DNA from: Cryomorpha ignava
Lineage (GTDB): Bacteria > Bacteroidota > Bacteroidia > Flavobacteriales_D > Cryomorphaceae
Length of the DNA stretch: 64,000 nt
Direction: 5' to 3'
NCBI RefSeq assembly: GCF_010686655.1
Contig: NZ_JAAGVY010000019.1
Location: forward strand, 1 to 64,000
Position numbers and translations under genes: made by a program. Below are positions 17,208 through 26,780 of the stretch, in pieces. Position 1 is the first letter of the stretch. Every line of letters begins with the position of its first letter. The notes below the pieces were generated by a model. That model was not told the DNA's origin. It worked only from the letters and a program-made list of their open reading frames with translations, and did no database searches.

Positions 17208-18448
17208 ATTTTTTCAGCTTTTTGGTACCGCAATTCTTTTAATCCTTCGGTTTGAAAAATCTCTTTTCCTACGCGTATAATATCTTCACGGGTTACTTTC
17301 CGGTATTTATCCATTTCATGATTTACTTTATCGGCATCGCCCAAGAGTTCAAAATAAGCCAGACTCATTGCCTTGCTTAGCACATTAGATTCTTGAATAA
17401 GATGGCTGGTTTCCAGTTTGTTTTTCACTTTTTGAAGTTCCTTTTCAGAAGGCCCGTTTAGTAATAGTTTTTCAATTTCTGAAAGCACTGCATTGCGAGT
17501 CGTATCAAAATCTGCATCGGCATCTACCATACCGCTTACCATGAGCAATCCTTTGTCGAGGCTTCCCAAAATATAGCATGAGAGCGAAGTAAACACGCCA
17601 CCTTGACGTACAATATTCTGATAAAAGCGAGCCGATTTACCCTGCGAAAGAATATCAGTAATCAAGTCGGCGGCATAATAATCGGGCGAAAACCTGTCGG
17701 GCATTGACCATGCCATATAGAGGGCGTCTTGTGGCACCGGCCTGATAAGTGTTTCACATTCATATCCGGTTAAACCGCTCTCCTGCGGTAGGTTTCTTTC
17801 TGTTTTTTCAATAGCCGGAATGTCGCCGTACCATTTTTTAGTCAACTCGAATATTTTCTCTGGCTCTACATTTCCTGCCACTACAAGCACTGCATTTCCG
17901 GGATGATAATGACTTTTAAAAAATGCTTTTACATCGCTTAGCGTAGCATCCTCAATATGCTTTATTGATTTGCCAATGGTAGCCCATTGGTAAGGATGTT
18001 TTTTATACGCCATTGGGCGCAAGTGCAACCATGCATCGCCGTAAGGCTGATTGAGATAGCGCTGCTTAAATTCTTCAATCACCACTTTGCGCTGCACATC
18101 AAGGCTCGCAGGGGTAAAAGCAAGACTTAGCATGCGGTCTGACTCCAGCCAGAAAGCTGTTTCAATATTCTCTTTTGGAATGGTGATGTAATAGTTGGTG
18201 AAATCATTGTTTGTAAAAGCATTGTTATTTCCACCCACCCGCTGTAGCGGGTTGTCAAAGTTTGGAATATTAATACTTCCGCCAAACATCAAATGCTCAA
18301 AAAGGTGAGCAAACCCCGATCTGTTTGGGTCTTCATCGCGTGCACCCACGTCATACAAAGTATTCACAGCCACAATGGGAGTGCTCGTATCGCGATGCAC
18401 AATTAGTCGCAGCCCGTTATCAAGTGTGTATTTTTTGAAATTGATCAT
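17204..18448 (-). CDS. M16 zinc peptidase, catalytic subunit
   Basis: The 414-residue protein has the inverted zinc motif HLFEH at 48-52 and the downstream acidic pair in VVIEEFKQRY, as in active M16 enzymes. The C-terminal lobe lacks the Arg/Tyr element (QNIVRQGGVFTSLSC in its place), matching its partner downstream, which has it. No signal peptide is present, so it probably acts on peptides in the cytoplasm. It lies 7 bp after the nitronate monooxygenase gene on the same strand. Confidence 0.94.
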   Translation of the reverse strand: MINFKKYTLDNGLRLIVHRDTSTPIVAVNTLYDVGARDEDPNRSGFAHLFEHLMFGGSINIPNFDNPLQRVGGNNNAFTNNDFTNYYITIPKENIETAFWLESDRMLSLAFTPASLDVQRKVVIEEFKQRYLNQPYGDAWLHLRPMAYKKHPYQWATIGKSIKHIEDATLSDVKAFFKSHYHPGNAVLVVAGNVEPEKIFELTKKWYGDIPAIEKTERNLPQESGLTGYECETLIRPVPQDALYMAWSMPDRFSPDYYAADLITDILSQGKSARFYQNIVRQGGVFTSLSCYILGSLDKGLLMVSGMVDADADFDTTRNAVLSEIEKLLLNGPSEKELQKVKNKLETSHLIQESNVLSKAMSLAYFELLGDADKVNHEMDKYRKVTREDIIRVGKEIFQTEGLKELRYQKAEKI

Positions 18449-18455
18449 AGTTCTT

Positions 18456-19403
18456 TTATGTCCAGCGCAAATTACTTGTTTGGTTCACTGCCTGGTTGTA
18501 TTCTTTTACTAAATCGTTTATGATTTCTTCACTTGACTCAATCTTGTCAATGAGCGAGGCCACCTGACCTATCTCAAGTTCTCCTTCTTCTAAATCGCCT
18601 TCAAAAATTCCTTTTTTAGCACGTCCCTTCCCAAGTAAATCGCTTAATTCGGCAGGTGAAAATCCGTTCTTATAGCCATCAATCACCTTATCGTAAAAAG
18701 CATTTTTAATAAGCCTCACAGGCGCGAGCTCCTTAAGCGTAAGCACAGTATCTCCCTCTTTTGCAGCAACTACGCGCTCTTTATAAATTTTATGCGCCGA
18801 GCTTTCTACAGCAGTAGCAAACCGGGTTCCTATCTGCACACCATCGGCACCCAAAACAATAGCGGCGAGAATACCTCTGCCCGTGGCAATCCCTCCGGCC
18901 GCAATAACGGGTATACTTACTGCGCGTCGCACCTCTGGTATAAGACAAAAAGAAGTGGTTTCCTCTCGTCCGTTGTGTCCGCCTGCTTCAAATCCCTCAC
19001 AAATTACTGCATCAACACCAGCGTTTTGAGCCTTGGCGGCAAATTTAGCACTGCTAACCGCTTGAATAACTTTAATTCCTCTGGATTTTAAAACTTCGGT
19101 GTATTTGGCCGGAGAACCCGCCGAGGTGATAACCACAGGAACTTTATGCTTAAAAATAGTCTCTAAATGCTCACCAATATCGGGGTACAACAATGGTAAG
19201 TTTACAGCAAATGGTTTATTGCATGCTGCCAAATATTTTTTAATGTGGATATCCAACACTTCGGAATACATTGATCCAGACCCAATCACTCCAAGAATTC
19301 CGTTTTCAGAACAGGCACTGGCCAACTTCCACCCACTACACCAAACCATACCGGCCTGAATAACAGGATATTTAATATCAAGAAGGGCAGTTATGGAATT
19401 CAT
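18456..19403 (-). CDS. Nitronate monooxygenase family flavoprotein
   Basis: This 315-residue TIM barrel belongs to the 2-nitropropane dioxygenase/nitronate monooxygenase family, FMN enzymes that oxidise alkyl nitronates. Visible landmarks are YPVIQAGMVWCSG (near 12-24), VICEGFEAGGHNG (near 132-144, with the conserved His) and IAAGGIATGRGILAAIVLGA followed by DGVQIGTRF. Relatives include enoyl-ACP reductase FabK, so the natural substrate is uncertain. It is first in a minus-strand unit with the M16 pair. Confidence 0.9.
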   Translation of the reverse strand: MNSITALLDIKYPVIQAGMVWCSGWKLASACSENGILGVIGSGSMYSEVLDIHIKKYLAACNKPFAVNLPLLYPDIGEHLETIFKHKVPVVITSAGSPAKYTEVLKSRGIKVIQAVSSAKFAAKAQNAGVDAVICEGFEAGGHNGREETTSFCLIPEVRRAVSIPVIAAGGIATGRGILAAIVLGADGVQIGTRFATAVESSAHKIYKERVVAAKEGDTVLTLKELAPVRLIKNAFYDKVIDGYKNGFSPAELSDLLGKGRAKKGIFEGDLEEGELEIGQVASLIDKIESSEEIINDLVKEYNQAVNQTSNLRWT

Positions 19404-19530
19404 AAATCTGAATTAATTATTGCAAACTGCGAATTAACGAAAAAGATCTTCGAAACCTAAGTCGTGTAAATTAACGTACTAACCTTTTAATCTCTATTAT
19501 GTTTTCATTTAACTTTCTATATTTGCCTCT

Positions 19531-20505
19531 ATGCTAAAAAAGCAAGGATACATTTTTATTGCGATTTTTTTGGGATTGAGCTCTACGCTTACAGCCCAGT
19601 ACCGCTGGGACTATGGGGTTAGTCTGGGTGCTTCAAACTACCTTGGCGAAATAGGAGGACAGGAAGAAACACGCAGAGACTTTGTGTTTGATATGAAGCT
19701 TAATCGCACACAATACGTGGTTGGCGCATTTGGAAGGTATAAATTTTCTCCTCAGCTTTCGGCGAATGTTGGTATAAATTACGGCCAGATTAAAGCCAAT
19801 GATTACAATTCTCAAAATCCGGCTCGGGTAGCGCGAAACCTTAGTTTTAGAAATAATATTATAGAGCTAACCGGTAGAATGGAGCTTACCTTGTTTTACG
19901 ACAATGATGTAGGCGGTCGTGGCTATTACAATCCAGACTTTCGGATATATGGTTTTGTGGGTGCAGGTGTAATGAAGCACAATCCAAAAATTAGATATCA
20001 GGGTCCACTTTCTGAATACGACGGAGAACTAATTGACCTTCAGCCACTTCAAACAGAAGGCGTAGAATATAAGCTATGGCAATTTACTCTGCCAGCTGGT
20101 ATTGGACTATACTTTACGCACAAAAAAATTCACCGATTTGGTTGGGAAATCGGATATAGAACTACATTTACCGATTACTTGGATGATGTGAGTACAAACT
20201 ACGTTGCTGACGATAAACTCGCTCAAGGCCAATTGGAGATTGCGCGGGAATTAGCGAATCGCACAGATGCTGAATCACTAGCAAATGCGGCGGCTTATGC
20301 AGAAGAGTACGATATGGATGTGCCAAACGCAGGCAGTTTTGCGCCGGGCGAAAAACGGGGAGATGTAACTAATAACGATGGTTATCTTTTTACACAATTT
20401 AGCTATAGCTACGTAATAAAAGGACGAAGCAGTTTCTACAAGAAGCGATATAGTTGGATTAAGAAAAAGAAACGTACCCGCAGAAAGAGCAGAGCGAAAT
20501 TCTAA
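19531..20505 (+). CDS. DUF6089 family outer membrane protein
   Basis: The protein (324 residues) has a signal peptide (about 1-22, ending LTAQ) and then a barrel-like series of beta strands (YRWDYGVSLGASNYLGEIGG, FRIYGFVGAGV). It fits the Bacteroidota DUF6089 family of small porin-like outer membrane proteins. The C-terminus is unusually basic (KKRYSWIKKKKRTRRKSRAKF-type sequence), which is odd for a barrel end. A TATATTTG box lies only 6 bp before the ATG (19518-19525), which would make the mRNA almost leaderless. Its stop codon overlaps the convergent glycosyltransferase's stop. Confidence 0.85.
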   Translation: MLKKQGYIFIAIFLGLSSTLTAQYRWDYGVSLGASNYLGEIGGQEETRRDFVFDMKLNRTQYVVGAFGRYKFSPQLSANVGINYGQIKANDYNSQNPARVARNLSFRNNIIELTGRMELTLFYDNDVGGRGYYNPDFRIYGFVGAGVMKHNPKIRYQGPLSEYDGELIDLQPLQTEGVEYKLWQFTLPAGIGLYFTHKKIHRFGWEIGYRTTFTDYLDDVSTNYVADDKLAQGQLEIARELANRTDAESLANAAAYAEEYDMDVPNAGSFAPGEKRGDVTNNDGYLFTQFSYSYVIKGRSSFYKKRYSWIKKKKRTRRKSRAKF

Positions 20506-21251
20506 CGTTTCCAAAACTGGCTTAGCTTGCGCAAAGGCTTTTTTATCAGCGTAAGTTTTCCGGGCTTCAATCCATTTAACTTCCATGCGAGACGGTCTTC
20601 GGCATTTGCCTTTAGCCTGTTTTTTGTCGACGCATTGCTTTGGCCTCCGGTTTTCATTTTTACTAATACCTGATTTAGATACACTGCGGAGGCATTGTAG
20701 CGATATAAAAATCGCAAAATCAGTTCATAGTCGGCACTGGTTTTTAAAAGCGTATTAAACGCACCAAAATCGCTATAGAGTTTTCTTTTTGCAAAAAATG
20801 CCGGGTGTGGCGGCATCCATCCGTTCAGAAAAGCTTCTTTCCGGTAGGCGCCCGAAATCCATAACCGCTTAACTTTCGAGGTGTTTAAACGATCTACATA
20901 TTCCAAATTTCCATAGCAGGTATCAGCTCCTGAATTTTGTATCGCTTCTACCACATTTCCTATTACATCGGGATTCGCGTAAGCATCATCGGCATTTAAA
21001 ATGGCAATCAAATCGCCGGTAGCCAGCGCAACACCTTTATTCATTGCATCGTAAACTCCATTATCTGGTTTTGAAATTACTTTATGGATATCAGCTTTGT
21101 GCTTTTCAATAATATTAACCGTATCATCTTTTGAAGCGCCATCGATTAAAATATACTCAATGTTTGTATACTTCTGATTGACCACCGACTGAATGGTTTC
21201 TTCGATTGTAGATGCAGCATTGTACGAAATGGTGATAACACTAACTTTCAT
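20502..21251 (-). CDS. Glycosyltransferase family 2
   Basis: This is a GT-A fold, GT2 enzyme of 249 residues. It starts with MKVSVITISYNAASTIEETI, has ILIDGASKDDT near 34-44 and PDNGVYDAMNKGVALATGDL near 62-81. The metal-binding acidic motif LNADD follows. This subgroup, in which SxPDxGxYDAMNKG is conserved, transfers sugars to lipid-linked O-antigen or exopolysaccharide intermediates at the inner membrane face. It is the last gene of the long minus-strand polysaccharide run and overlaps the acetyltransferase before it by 4 bp. Confidence 0.93.
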   Translation of the reverse strand: MKVSVITISYNAASTIEETIQSVVNQKYTNIEYILIDGASKDDTVNIIEKHKADIHKVISKPDNGVYDAMNKGVALATGDLIAILNADDAYANPDVIGNVVEAIQNSGADTCYGNLEYVDRLNTSKVKRLWISGAYRKEAFLNGWMPPHPAFFAKRKLYSDFGAFNTLLKTSADYELILRFLYRYNASAVYLNQVLVKMKTGGQSNASTKNRLKANAEDRLAWKLNGLKPGKLTLIKKPLRKLSQFWKR

Positions 21252-21796
21252 TCTATGATTCTTTCACGCAAAGCTGTGGCGGGATTACCTGCATAAATCT
21301 GATAAGGCTCAAGATTCTTTGTTGCAACAGAACCTACGCTCAATACCGAATGTGATTTGCAGGTAACTCCCGGACAAACAACTGATTTGGCACCTATCCA
21401 CACGCCATCTTCAATAATAATAGGATACACTTCCAAGTTGAATGCCGGTTTTTTATAATTGTGATTTCCGGTAAGGAGCATGGCACCTTGGGAAATAGAG
21501 ACATTGGCGCCAATAGTTACCATGGCCAAATTGTCAATCCATGCCTTCTCTCCTATCCAGGTGTTTTTATCGATTTTCAAAAACCAGGGATACTTTATCA
21601 AAACACAAGGTTTTATGACAACTCCTGAAGCTATCTTCGCCCCAAACATTCGCAGAAGCAAGCGCTTTAAGGCTGAAACCGGGAATAAATATGATTGAAA
21701 AAAGACAAGGCTCACAATATACCAAAGCCCTCTTTTTACAGCCGAGCCCGGTTTATAATGGCTATTATCATAAAGTGCGAAATCTACTTTATTCAT
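21248..21796 (-). CDS. WcaF-type hexapeptide acetyltransferase
   Basis: This 182-residue left-handed beta-helix protein resembles WcaF/colanic acid acetyltransferases: an N-terminal helical part (AVKRGLWYIVSLVFFQSYLFP) and then hexapeptide turns (GAKIASGVVIKPCVLI, TIGANVSISQGAMLLTGNH, VWIGAKSVVCPGVTC). The end is the typical NPATALRERIIE. It probably O-acetylates a sugar of the surface polysaccharide. It overlaps neighbours by 4 bp on both sides. Confidence 0.9.
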   Translation of the reverse strand: MNKVDFALYDNSHYKPGSAVKRGLWYIVSLVFFQSYLFPVSALKRLLLRMFGAKIASGVVIKPCVLIKYPWFLKIDKNTWIGEKAWIDNLAMVTIGANVSISQGAMLLTGNHNYKKPAFNLEVYPIIIEDGVWIGAKSVVCPGVTCKSHSVLSVGSVATKNLEPYQIYAGNPATALRERIIE

Positions 21797-22938
21797 TGAA
21801 AAAGCAATTTATAGGCTTCGATATTTTCTTTGAGATGAACTCTGCTTGCAGCTTTCTCGCTTAAATTCGAAAACTTAAGATCGTAATCAGCTTGGCTCAT
21901 GGCCGCAATTTGAGAAATATAATTGACAAAACCACTTGGTTCAGAAAGCGGCATTTCTACACCCAGGCCATCATTTTGCAAATTTTTCCACGGCGTTTTA
22001 TCAGAGATTAAAACAGGCAATCCATTCAGCAGCGATTCAATAATGGCATGGCCGTAGTTTTCGCCCAGCGTGGGGAGAAAAAAGAGGTGTGCTTCCGCGA
22101 ATAAACCGGCAATACTATCGGAAGGCATTGCCCCCGAAAAGGTGACGGCTACATTTGCCGGCAAGGTATCTGCAATTATTTTGCATTCCGAGAAGTATTC
22201 TGAATCGTAGACCGTTCCCACAAAATTTATCTCGACGTGAAATTTTGAATCGATATTGCGAAAACACTCCAGCGCAAAAGCGGTATTCTTCTCGCGGGCA
22301 ATGCGGGCTACCGAAATAATCTTTAAGCTGTTTTCATGTTTCTCTATTCGTTGCGCCTCCTTGCCCGGAATAGAAGGTAAATTTGGTATAACCTGAATAT
22401 CAGCTTTACGCGCAATTTCTTTTTTGATTTGGTTCGCTTCGTCGGCATTGGTAGCATGAAACCGCACTCGTCTATACAATCCCAAAAACTTGGCGAGATT
22501 CAAGAATGCTTTCTTTTTTTGGGGCTTTATACTCAAAGCTCCTTCGGCAAGCATTCCGCGTGGGGCAACGGTTATTTTTCTACCGAGTTTATTCGCTTTT
22601 ATAAGTGGGGTAACAGAGAAGTATTTGCTGAAAACCCCATTGATATAAACTTGATAATCAGAAAGATCAAGCATAATTTCTTTCATCGTAGATTGTAGTA
22701 ATCTATCTGAAGAAATGTACCACACATCTGCTTTTCCCACGTTAATCCATTTATTTGGAAGAACATTGGCGTAGGGCTCGGTTTCTAAATAATCGTGATC
22801 TAAACAAACGACTTTAAAATCAATCTCATCGCCCAGCAAATGCACCAAATTTGCACACGACCTTATTGGACCACCTGCTTTATAACCAGGCAAATACCAA
22901 TCGGTAAAAATGAGAACTTTTGCTTTAGTTGATTTCAT
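21793..22938 (-). CDS. Glycosyltransferase family 4
   Basis: A GT-B enzyme (381 residues) with GT4 features: Gly-rich N-lobe loop (YLPGYKAGGPIRSCANLVHL near 14-33), ISVARIAREKNTAFALECF in the C-lobe, and the E-x7-E nucleotide-sugar motif in FLPTLGENYGHAIIESLLNG. It should be a cytoplasmic, retaining transferase in assembly of the polysaccharide unit. Its start overlaps the asparagine synthetase end by 14 bp. Confidence 0.92.
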   Translation of the reverse strand: MKSTKAKVLIFTDWYLPGYKAGGPIRSCANLVHLLGDEIDFKVVCLDHDYLETEPYANVLPNKWINVGKADVWYISSDRLLQSTMKEIMLDLSDYQVYINGVFSKYFSVTPLIKANKLGRKITVAPRGMLAEGALSIKPQKKKAFLNLAKFLGLYRRVRFHATNADEANQIKKEIARKADIQVIPNLPSIPGKEAQRIEKHENSLKIISVARIAREKNTAFALECFRNIDSKFHVEINFVGTVYDSEYFSECKIIADTLPANVAVTFSGAMPSDSIAGLFAEAHLFFLPTLGENYGHAIIESLLNGLPVLISDKTPWKNLQNDGLGVEMPLSEPSGFVNYISQIAAMSQADYDLKFSNLSEKAASRVHLKENIEAYKLLFQ

Positions 22939-24799
22939 TTTCTGACATCCACGCTTGAAGAACGCAAAGATACCACAATCTCGACCAAGTAACTTGCGGC
23001 TTTCCTTTTAGAAAATCGTCCCATCTTTTTGATATTGCCTTGGCATTAAAAGCATCATTTGCGCCTAGCGCAGAAAGGTGATCTCCGCAAAAATCTTTTA
23101 GCTCATTGCGCATCCATGAATCCCATGGAAAGGTGAATCCCATTTTGGGTCTATTTACAATCTCTGATGGCAGGAGGTCGCCCATAGCATCTACCAGCAA
23201 TTTTTTGGGAGAAGTGGGGAATTTATACTTGTCGGGAACGGCCATTACGGCGCTCACCAATTCGTGATCTAAAAACGGAACCCGAATTTCGAGTGCATGC
23301 GCCATACTCATTTGATCTGAATCTCGAAGCAAAACAGCCTGCAAGTATGTTACTATTTCAGCATAGGTAACCCGGCTTAAAATTGGTAGTGAATATCCGG
23401 GAGTTTGATATCCCACTCCTTGTTTTACAAGGCTAAAAACACTGTTTTCTCCTCTTTTTCCATAAGGGCTCAATGTAGCGTTAATCTCTCTGGATGAGAC
23501 TTCGCGGCTGTATTGGTACACATTTTCAAGATCGAGATAATGCTCTGTAATAATCTGCTTGATTTTAGAACTGGCCACCCCGGGTCTTGCCATTTTAAGC
23601 ACATTTCCCGCAAGGGCGCGCGAAAATCTTGGAAAACTCATAATCCACCCTTTATCGCGAAGCTGATAAAACTGTTTGAAAATGGGATATCCGGCAAAAA
23701 GTTCGTCGCCACCAAGCCCTGACAAAACAGCGGTGATTCCCGCTTCTTTAGCGGCTTTTGAAACCAAGAATGTATTTATTCCATCGCCCGATGGATGATC
23801 CATCGCAGTGATCGCTGACGGTAGATTTTGGAGTAAAGCTTCGGGAGCGAGATTGATTTCTGTATGAGCTGTATCGTATTTATCTGCTATAATCTGAGCG
23901 TACTTTGCTTCGCTAAACTCGGAGTTATCAAAAGAAATTGTAAACGTTCGCAACTTTTGCTTTTGCCTTGACGCAAGCGCTACAATGGCGCTGGAATCTA
24001 TCCCACCAGAAAGAAATGCACCCATAGGCACATCAGCGATAAGCCTGCGCTGAACAGATTCGTCTAATTTTTGCCTGATTACTGCGGTAGTTTCGGCATA
24101 CGATAGTCCGGTCATGCTGTGATCTACATGCTCTACCGGATTCCAAAAAGATGATAGCTTTATTTCATTATCGGCCATCTTCATAACGCCTCCAGCTGGA
24201 AGCATAAAAATACCTTTTAAAATTGTGTTTGTTCCATTAACAGTTTGGTAGCGAAGGTACTCGCCCAGCACATCCAGGTTTAATTCACCCTGCACCATTT
24301 CGCTTTTAAGCAAGCTGCGAATTTCGCTTGAGAAAATAAGGTGCTCGTTTGTTCTCGCGTAATACAAGGGTTTTATTCCCATTCTATCTCGTGCGAGAAT
24401 AAGTTCTTCTTTTTGAGCATCCCAGAAAGCAAAGGCAAACATACCATTGCACCGGCTTAAAAAAGAAGTGCCCCATTTTATTAATCCGGCGAGTAAAACT
24501 TCGGTATCGCAATTCGTCTTGAACTCATAATCTGAAATTGATTCTTTGAGCTTTCGGAAATTGTAAATCTCGCCATTAAAAATCAGCGTATAGCGACCGG
24601 TTGGATCTTCCATTGGCTGATTTGCAGCGCTCGACAGATCAATAATACTCAGCCTTCTGTGGCCCAGCAAAATCATTGATTTTTGAATAGCTCCTTTTGC
24701 ATCAGGCCCTCGGTGAGCCAATGCATTATTCATTTTGGCAATTTTACGTTGTCCGTCACTTTGTGAAAGACTTCCGTAAATACCATTGATTCCGCACAT
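22925..24799 (-). CDS. asnB: Asparagine synthase (glutamine-hydrolysing)
   Basis: The 624-residue protein has a class II glutaminase domain with the N-terminal nucleophile Cys2 (MCGINGIYG) and RGPDAKG, GEIYNFRKL and NCDTEVLL motifs. The ATP-pyrophosphatase synthase domain follows from about 240 (GAFLSGGIDSSAIVALAS, SGLGGDELFAGYP). Canonical members amidate aspartate. Copies inside polysaccharide clusters are thought to amidate uronic acids or other sugar carboxylates; the location supports that but does not prove it. It overlaps the epimerase gene by 1 bp. Confidence 0.94.
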   Translation of the reverse strand: MCGINGIYGSLSQSDGQRKIAKMNNALAHRGPDAKGAIQKSMILLGHRRLSIIDLSSAANQPMEDPTGRYTLIFNGEIYNFRKLKESISDYEFKTNCDTEVLLAGLIKWGTSFLSRCNGMFAFAFWDAQKEELILARDRMGIKPLYYARTNEHLIFSSEIRSLLKSEMVQGELNLDVLGEYLRYQTVNGTNTILKGIFMLPAGGVMKMADNEIKLSSFWNPVEHVDHSMTGLSYAETTAVIRQKLDESVQRRLIADVPMGAFLSGGIDSSAIVALASRQKQKLRTFTISFDNSEFSEAKYAQIIADKYDTAHTEINLAPEALLQNLPSAITAMDHPSGDGINTFLVSKAAKEAGITAVLSGLGGDELFAGYPIFKQFYQLRDKGWIMSFPRFSRALAGNVLKMARPGVASSKIKQIITEHYLDLENVYQYSREVSSREINATLSPYGKRGENSVFSLVKQGVGYQTPGYSLPILSRVTYAEIVTYLQAVLLRDSDQMSMAHALEIRVPFLDHELVSAVMAVPDKYKFPTSPKKLLVDAMGDLLPSEIVNRPKMGFTFPWDSWMRNELKDFCGDHLSALGANDAFNAKAISKRWDDFLKGKPQVTWSRLWYLCVLQAWMSENEIN

Positions 24800-25737
24800 T
24801 AGCTAAGTATATAAGAGGTGTTTTCGAGTATTTTTGAAATTCCGGCGTGAAGCGGAAGTAAATCACGGCCTAAGATAGACATCATCTTAGAATTATCGGG
24901 CATTCTGCGGGTCATATCACCTTCTTTTAATGGTGGAAGATGGGTAATTTTAGATTTTGAACCAGTGATTTCAATGATGGTTTTTGCCAGCTCTAAAATA
25001 TTCATTTCCACATTTGATCCTACGTTCATTACGTCGTTCACACATTCATTTCCATAAAAAGCTCCAAGGACGGCATCTGTATTGTCGTCAACGAAGCAAA
25101 ATGTGCGCGTTTGGTCGCCTTCGCCAAATACGGTGAGGTCGTGGCCTTGGAGGGCAGACCGAATGAATTTTGAGATCACAAAATCGGGGCTCTGCTTTAC
25201 ACCATAGGTATTAAAAAATCGGAAAATGGTATAATTCAGGTCGTATTCTACCTGATAAGAACGTAGAAATGCTTCGCCAATATTTTTCACAATGGCATAC
25301 GGTAATTTCGAGTTGAGTGGAGTCGTATCTTCATTTTGTGGAATTTCTACAGGCTCGCCATATACTTCAGAACTGCTTGAAAAGAAAACGCGGCTCACAC
25401 CGGTGTTTTTACTCAAATCGAGAATATTTCGAATTCCGTTTATATCATCCAGCACTTTTACCGGATTCTCGAGTGTACGTCGCACGCCTACTGTAGCTGC
25501 GTAGTGAAACACATAATCAAACTTATATGCAAAAAAGACCGCGGAGATATCCTTAAATATATTTACATCGCATTTTATAAATTTTATGTTTTGATACATC
25601 CCTTCAGGAACTTTTATACGCATTCCGGTTTGCAAATTGTCTACCACTACAATCTCGTCCTCTTTTTTATGAGAGAGTTTTTCTGCGAGTTCGCTCGCTA
25701 TAAATCCGGCTCCGCCGGTTACCAATATTCTACTCAT
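24799..25737 (-). CDS. NAD-dependent epimerase/dehydratase, extended SDR
   Basis: The protein has 312 residues with the Rossmann motif TGGAGFIASELAEKL (7-21), the catalytic Ser and YxxxK (SSSSEVYGEP near 119-128; YAIVK near 147-151), and NAD binding of the extended SDR type. It resembles UDP-glucuronate decarboxylases or UDP-glucose 4-epimerases, but I cannot separate these by eye. It should make a nucleotide sugar for the cluster. It overlaps the following gene by 1 bp and the preceding one by 8 bp. Confidence 0.88.
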   Translation of the reverse strand: MSRILVTGGAGFIASELAEKLSHKKEDEIVVVDNLQTGMRIKVPEGMYQNIKFIKCDVNIFKDISAVFFAYKFDYVFHYAATVGVRRTLENPVKVLDDINGIRNILDLSKNTGVSRVFFSSSSEVYGEPVEIPQNEDTTPLNSKLPYAIVKNIGEAFLRSYQVEYDLNYTIFRFFNTYGVKQSPDFVISKFIRSALQGHDLTVFGEGDQTRTFCFVDDNTDAVLGAFYGNECVNDVMNVGSNVEMNILELAKTIIEITGSKSKITHLPPLKEGDMTRRMPDNSKMMSILGRDLLPLHAGISKILENTSYILS

Positions 25738-26779
25738 CCTCGTTTTCTAAATAGTTTAATGCGGTATTAACCCACAATTCTATATTCATTTTAGCCGCCA
25801 GCTTTTTACTTTGTCTTCCCATCTCAATTAAATCTCTATCCGGCATATCTACTATACTTTGCATAGCTTCTGCAAGTTGCATTTCGTTTTTTGGATTCAC
25901 CAGGATTCCGTTCACTCCAGGTTGCAAAAAAGCGGTTGCGGCCCCTACAGTCTTAGAGCAAATTAGCGGATAGCCAGCTGCAGCAAATTCGTGAACTACC
26001 ACTCCCCAAGGCTCATTATGGCTCGGCAAAACAAATACCCCTCCTTTGGCCACAAATTTATACAAATCGGCAGGTTGAACAAACCCAAGGTGCTGTATTC
26101 CTTCATGCTGCATGCGCGATTCGTAAAGCGCTCCATGTCCCGCGCAATAGAGTTGCCAGTCGCCGGCATTTATCCGCTTAAAAGCATTCCATAGTTCTAT
26201 TACGCCTTTAAAGTCAACATATCTACCTACAAATACAAATCGATGCGGAAATTGGGTTTCGGGATACTCCCATTTTATTTCGCTCCATTTTTTTACATCG
26301 ACAGTATAAAATCCGGTTTGAATCTCGTTTTTTTTAAAACCCAGCTTCCGGGCGTATTCGCGTTGCGGATTGCCGGGCACCCATGCAAAGCGAAATGCAG
26401 ACTTGAAAAAAAGCTTTGCTCGCAGAAGTGCGAGTCTGGCTTTCAATCCCTTTTCAAGCTGATTATCCAGGGCAATTATTGTTTTTGTTGTATTGTGCAA
26501 CGAATGACATATTGCCACATACCCTCTATCTATCCAACCGCTGCACACAATGGCGCCCGGTGATATACTTTCTATTTTTTGTTGCAAGGCTCGGTTTGAA
26601 AAATCAGAACGCAGGTAAAAATGACATTCCGATTTTTTAAAATCAAACTCAAAAGGAGCTTCAGCATTTACGGGATAATGAAATACATTTACCTCAACAC
26701 CATCATCAGCCAATCTATCAAGGCAAACCTTGATATAATCAGCAAGCTCGGTATAGAGAAATACAATGCTCTTTTTCAT
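25730..26779 (-). CDS. Glycosyltransferase family 4
   Basis: A 349-residue GT-B enzyme. The C-lobe shows FVFVGRYVDFKGVIELWNAF and the donor-binding FVLPSHNEPWGVVVHEFAAAGYPLI with the E-x7-E pattern. The N-lobe is short and less typical. It has no membrane segment. It sits 1 bp from the SGNH hydrolase gene and shares the operon; acceptor and donor are unknown. Confidence 0.88.
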   Translation of the reverse strand: MKKSIVFLYTELADYIKVCLDRLADDGVEVNVFHYPVNAEAPFEFDFKKSECHFYLRSDFSNRALQQKIESISPGAIVCSGWIDRGYVAICHSLHNTTKTIIALDNQLEKGLKARLALLRAKLFFKSAFRFAWVPGNPQREYARKLGFKKNEIQTGFYTVDVKKWSEIKWEYPETQFPHRFVFVGRYVDFKGVIELWNAFKRINAGDWQLYCAGHGALYESRMQHEGIQHLGFVQPADLYKFVAKGGVFVLPSHNEPWGVVVHEFAAAGYPLICSKTVGAATAFLQPGVNGILVNPKNEMQLAEAMQSIVDMPDRDLIEMGRQSKKLAAKMNIELWVNTALNYLENEDE

Positions 26780-26780
26780 T

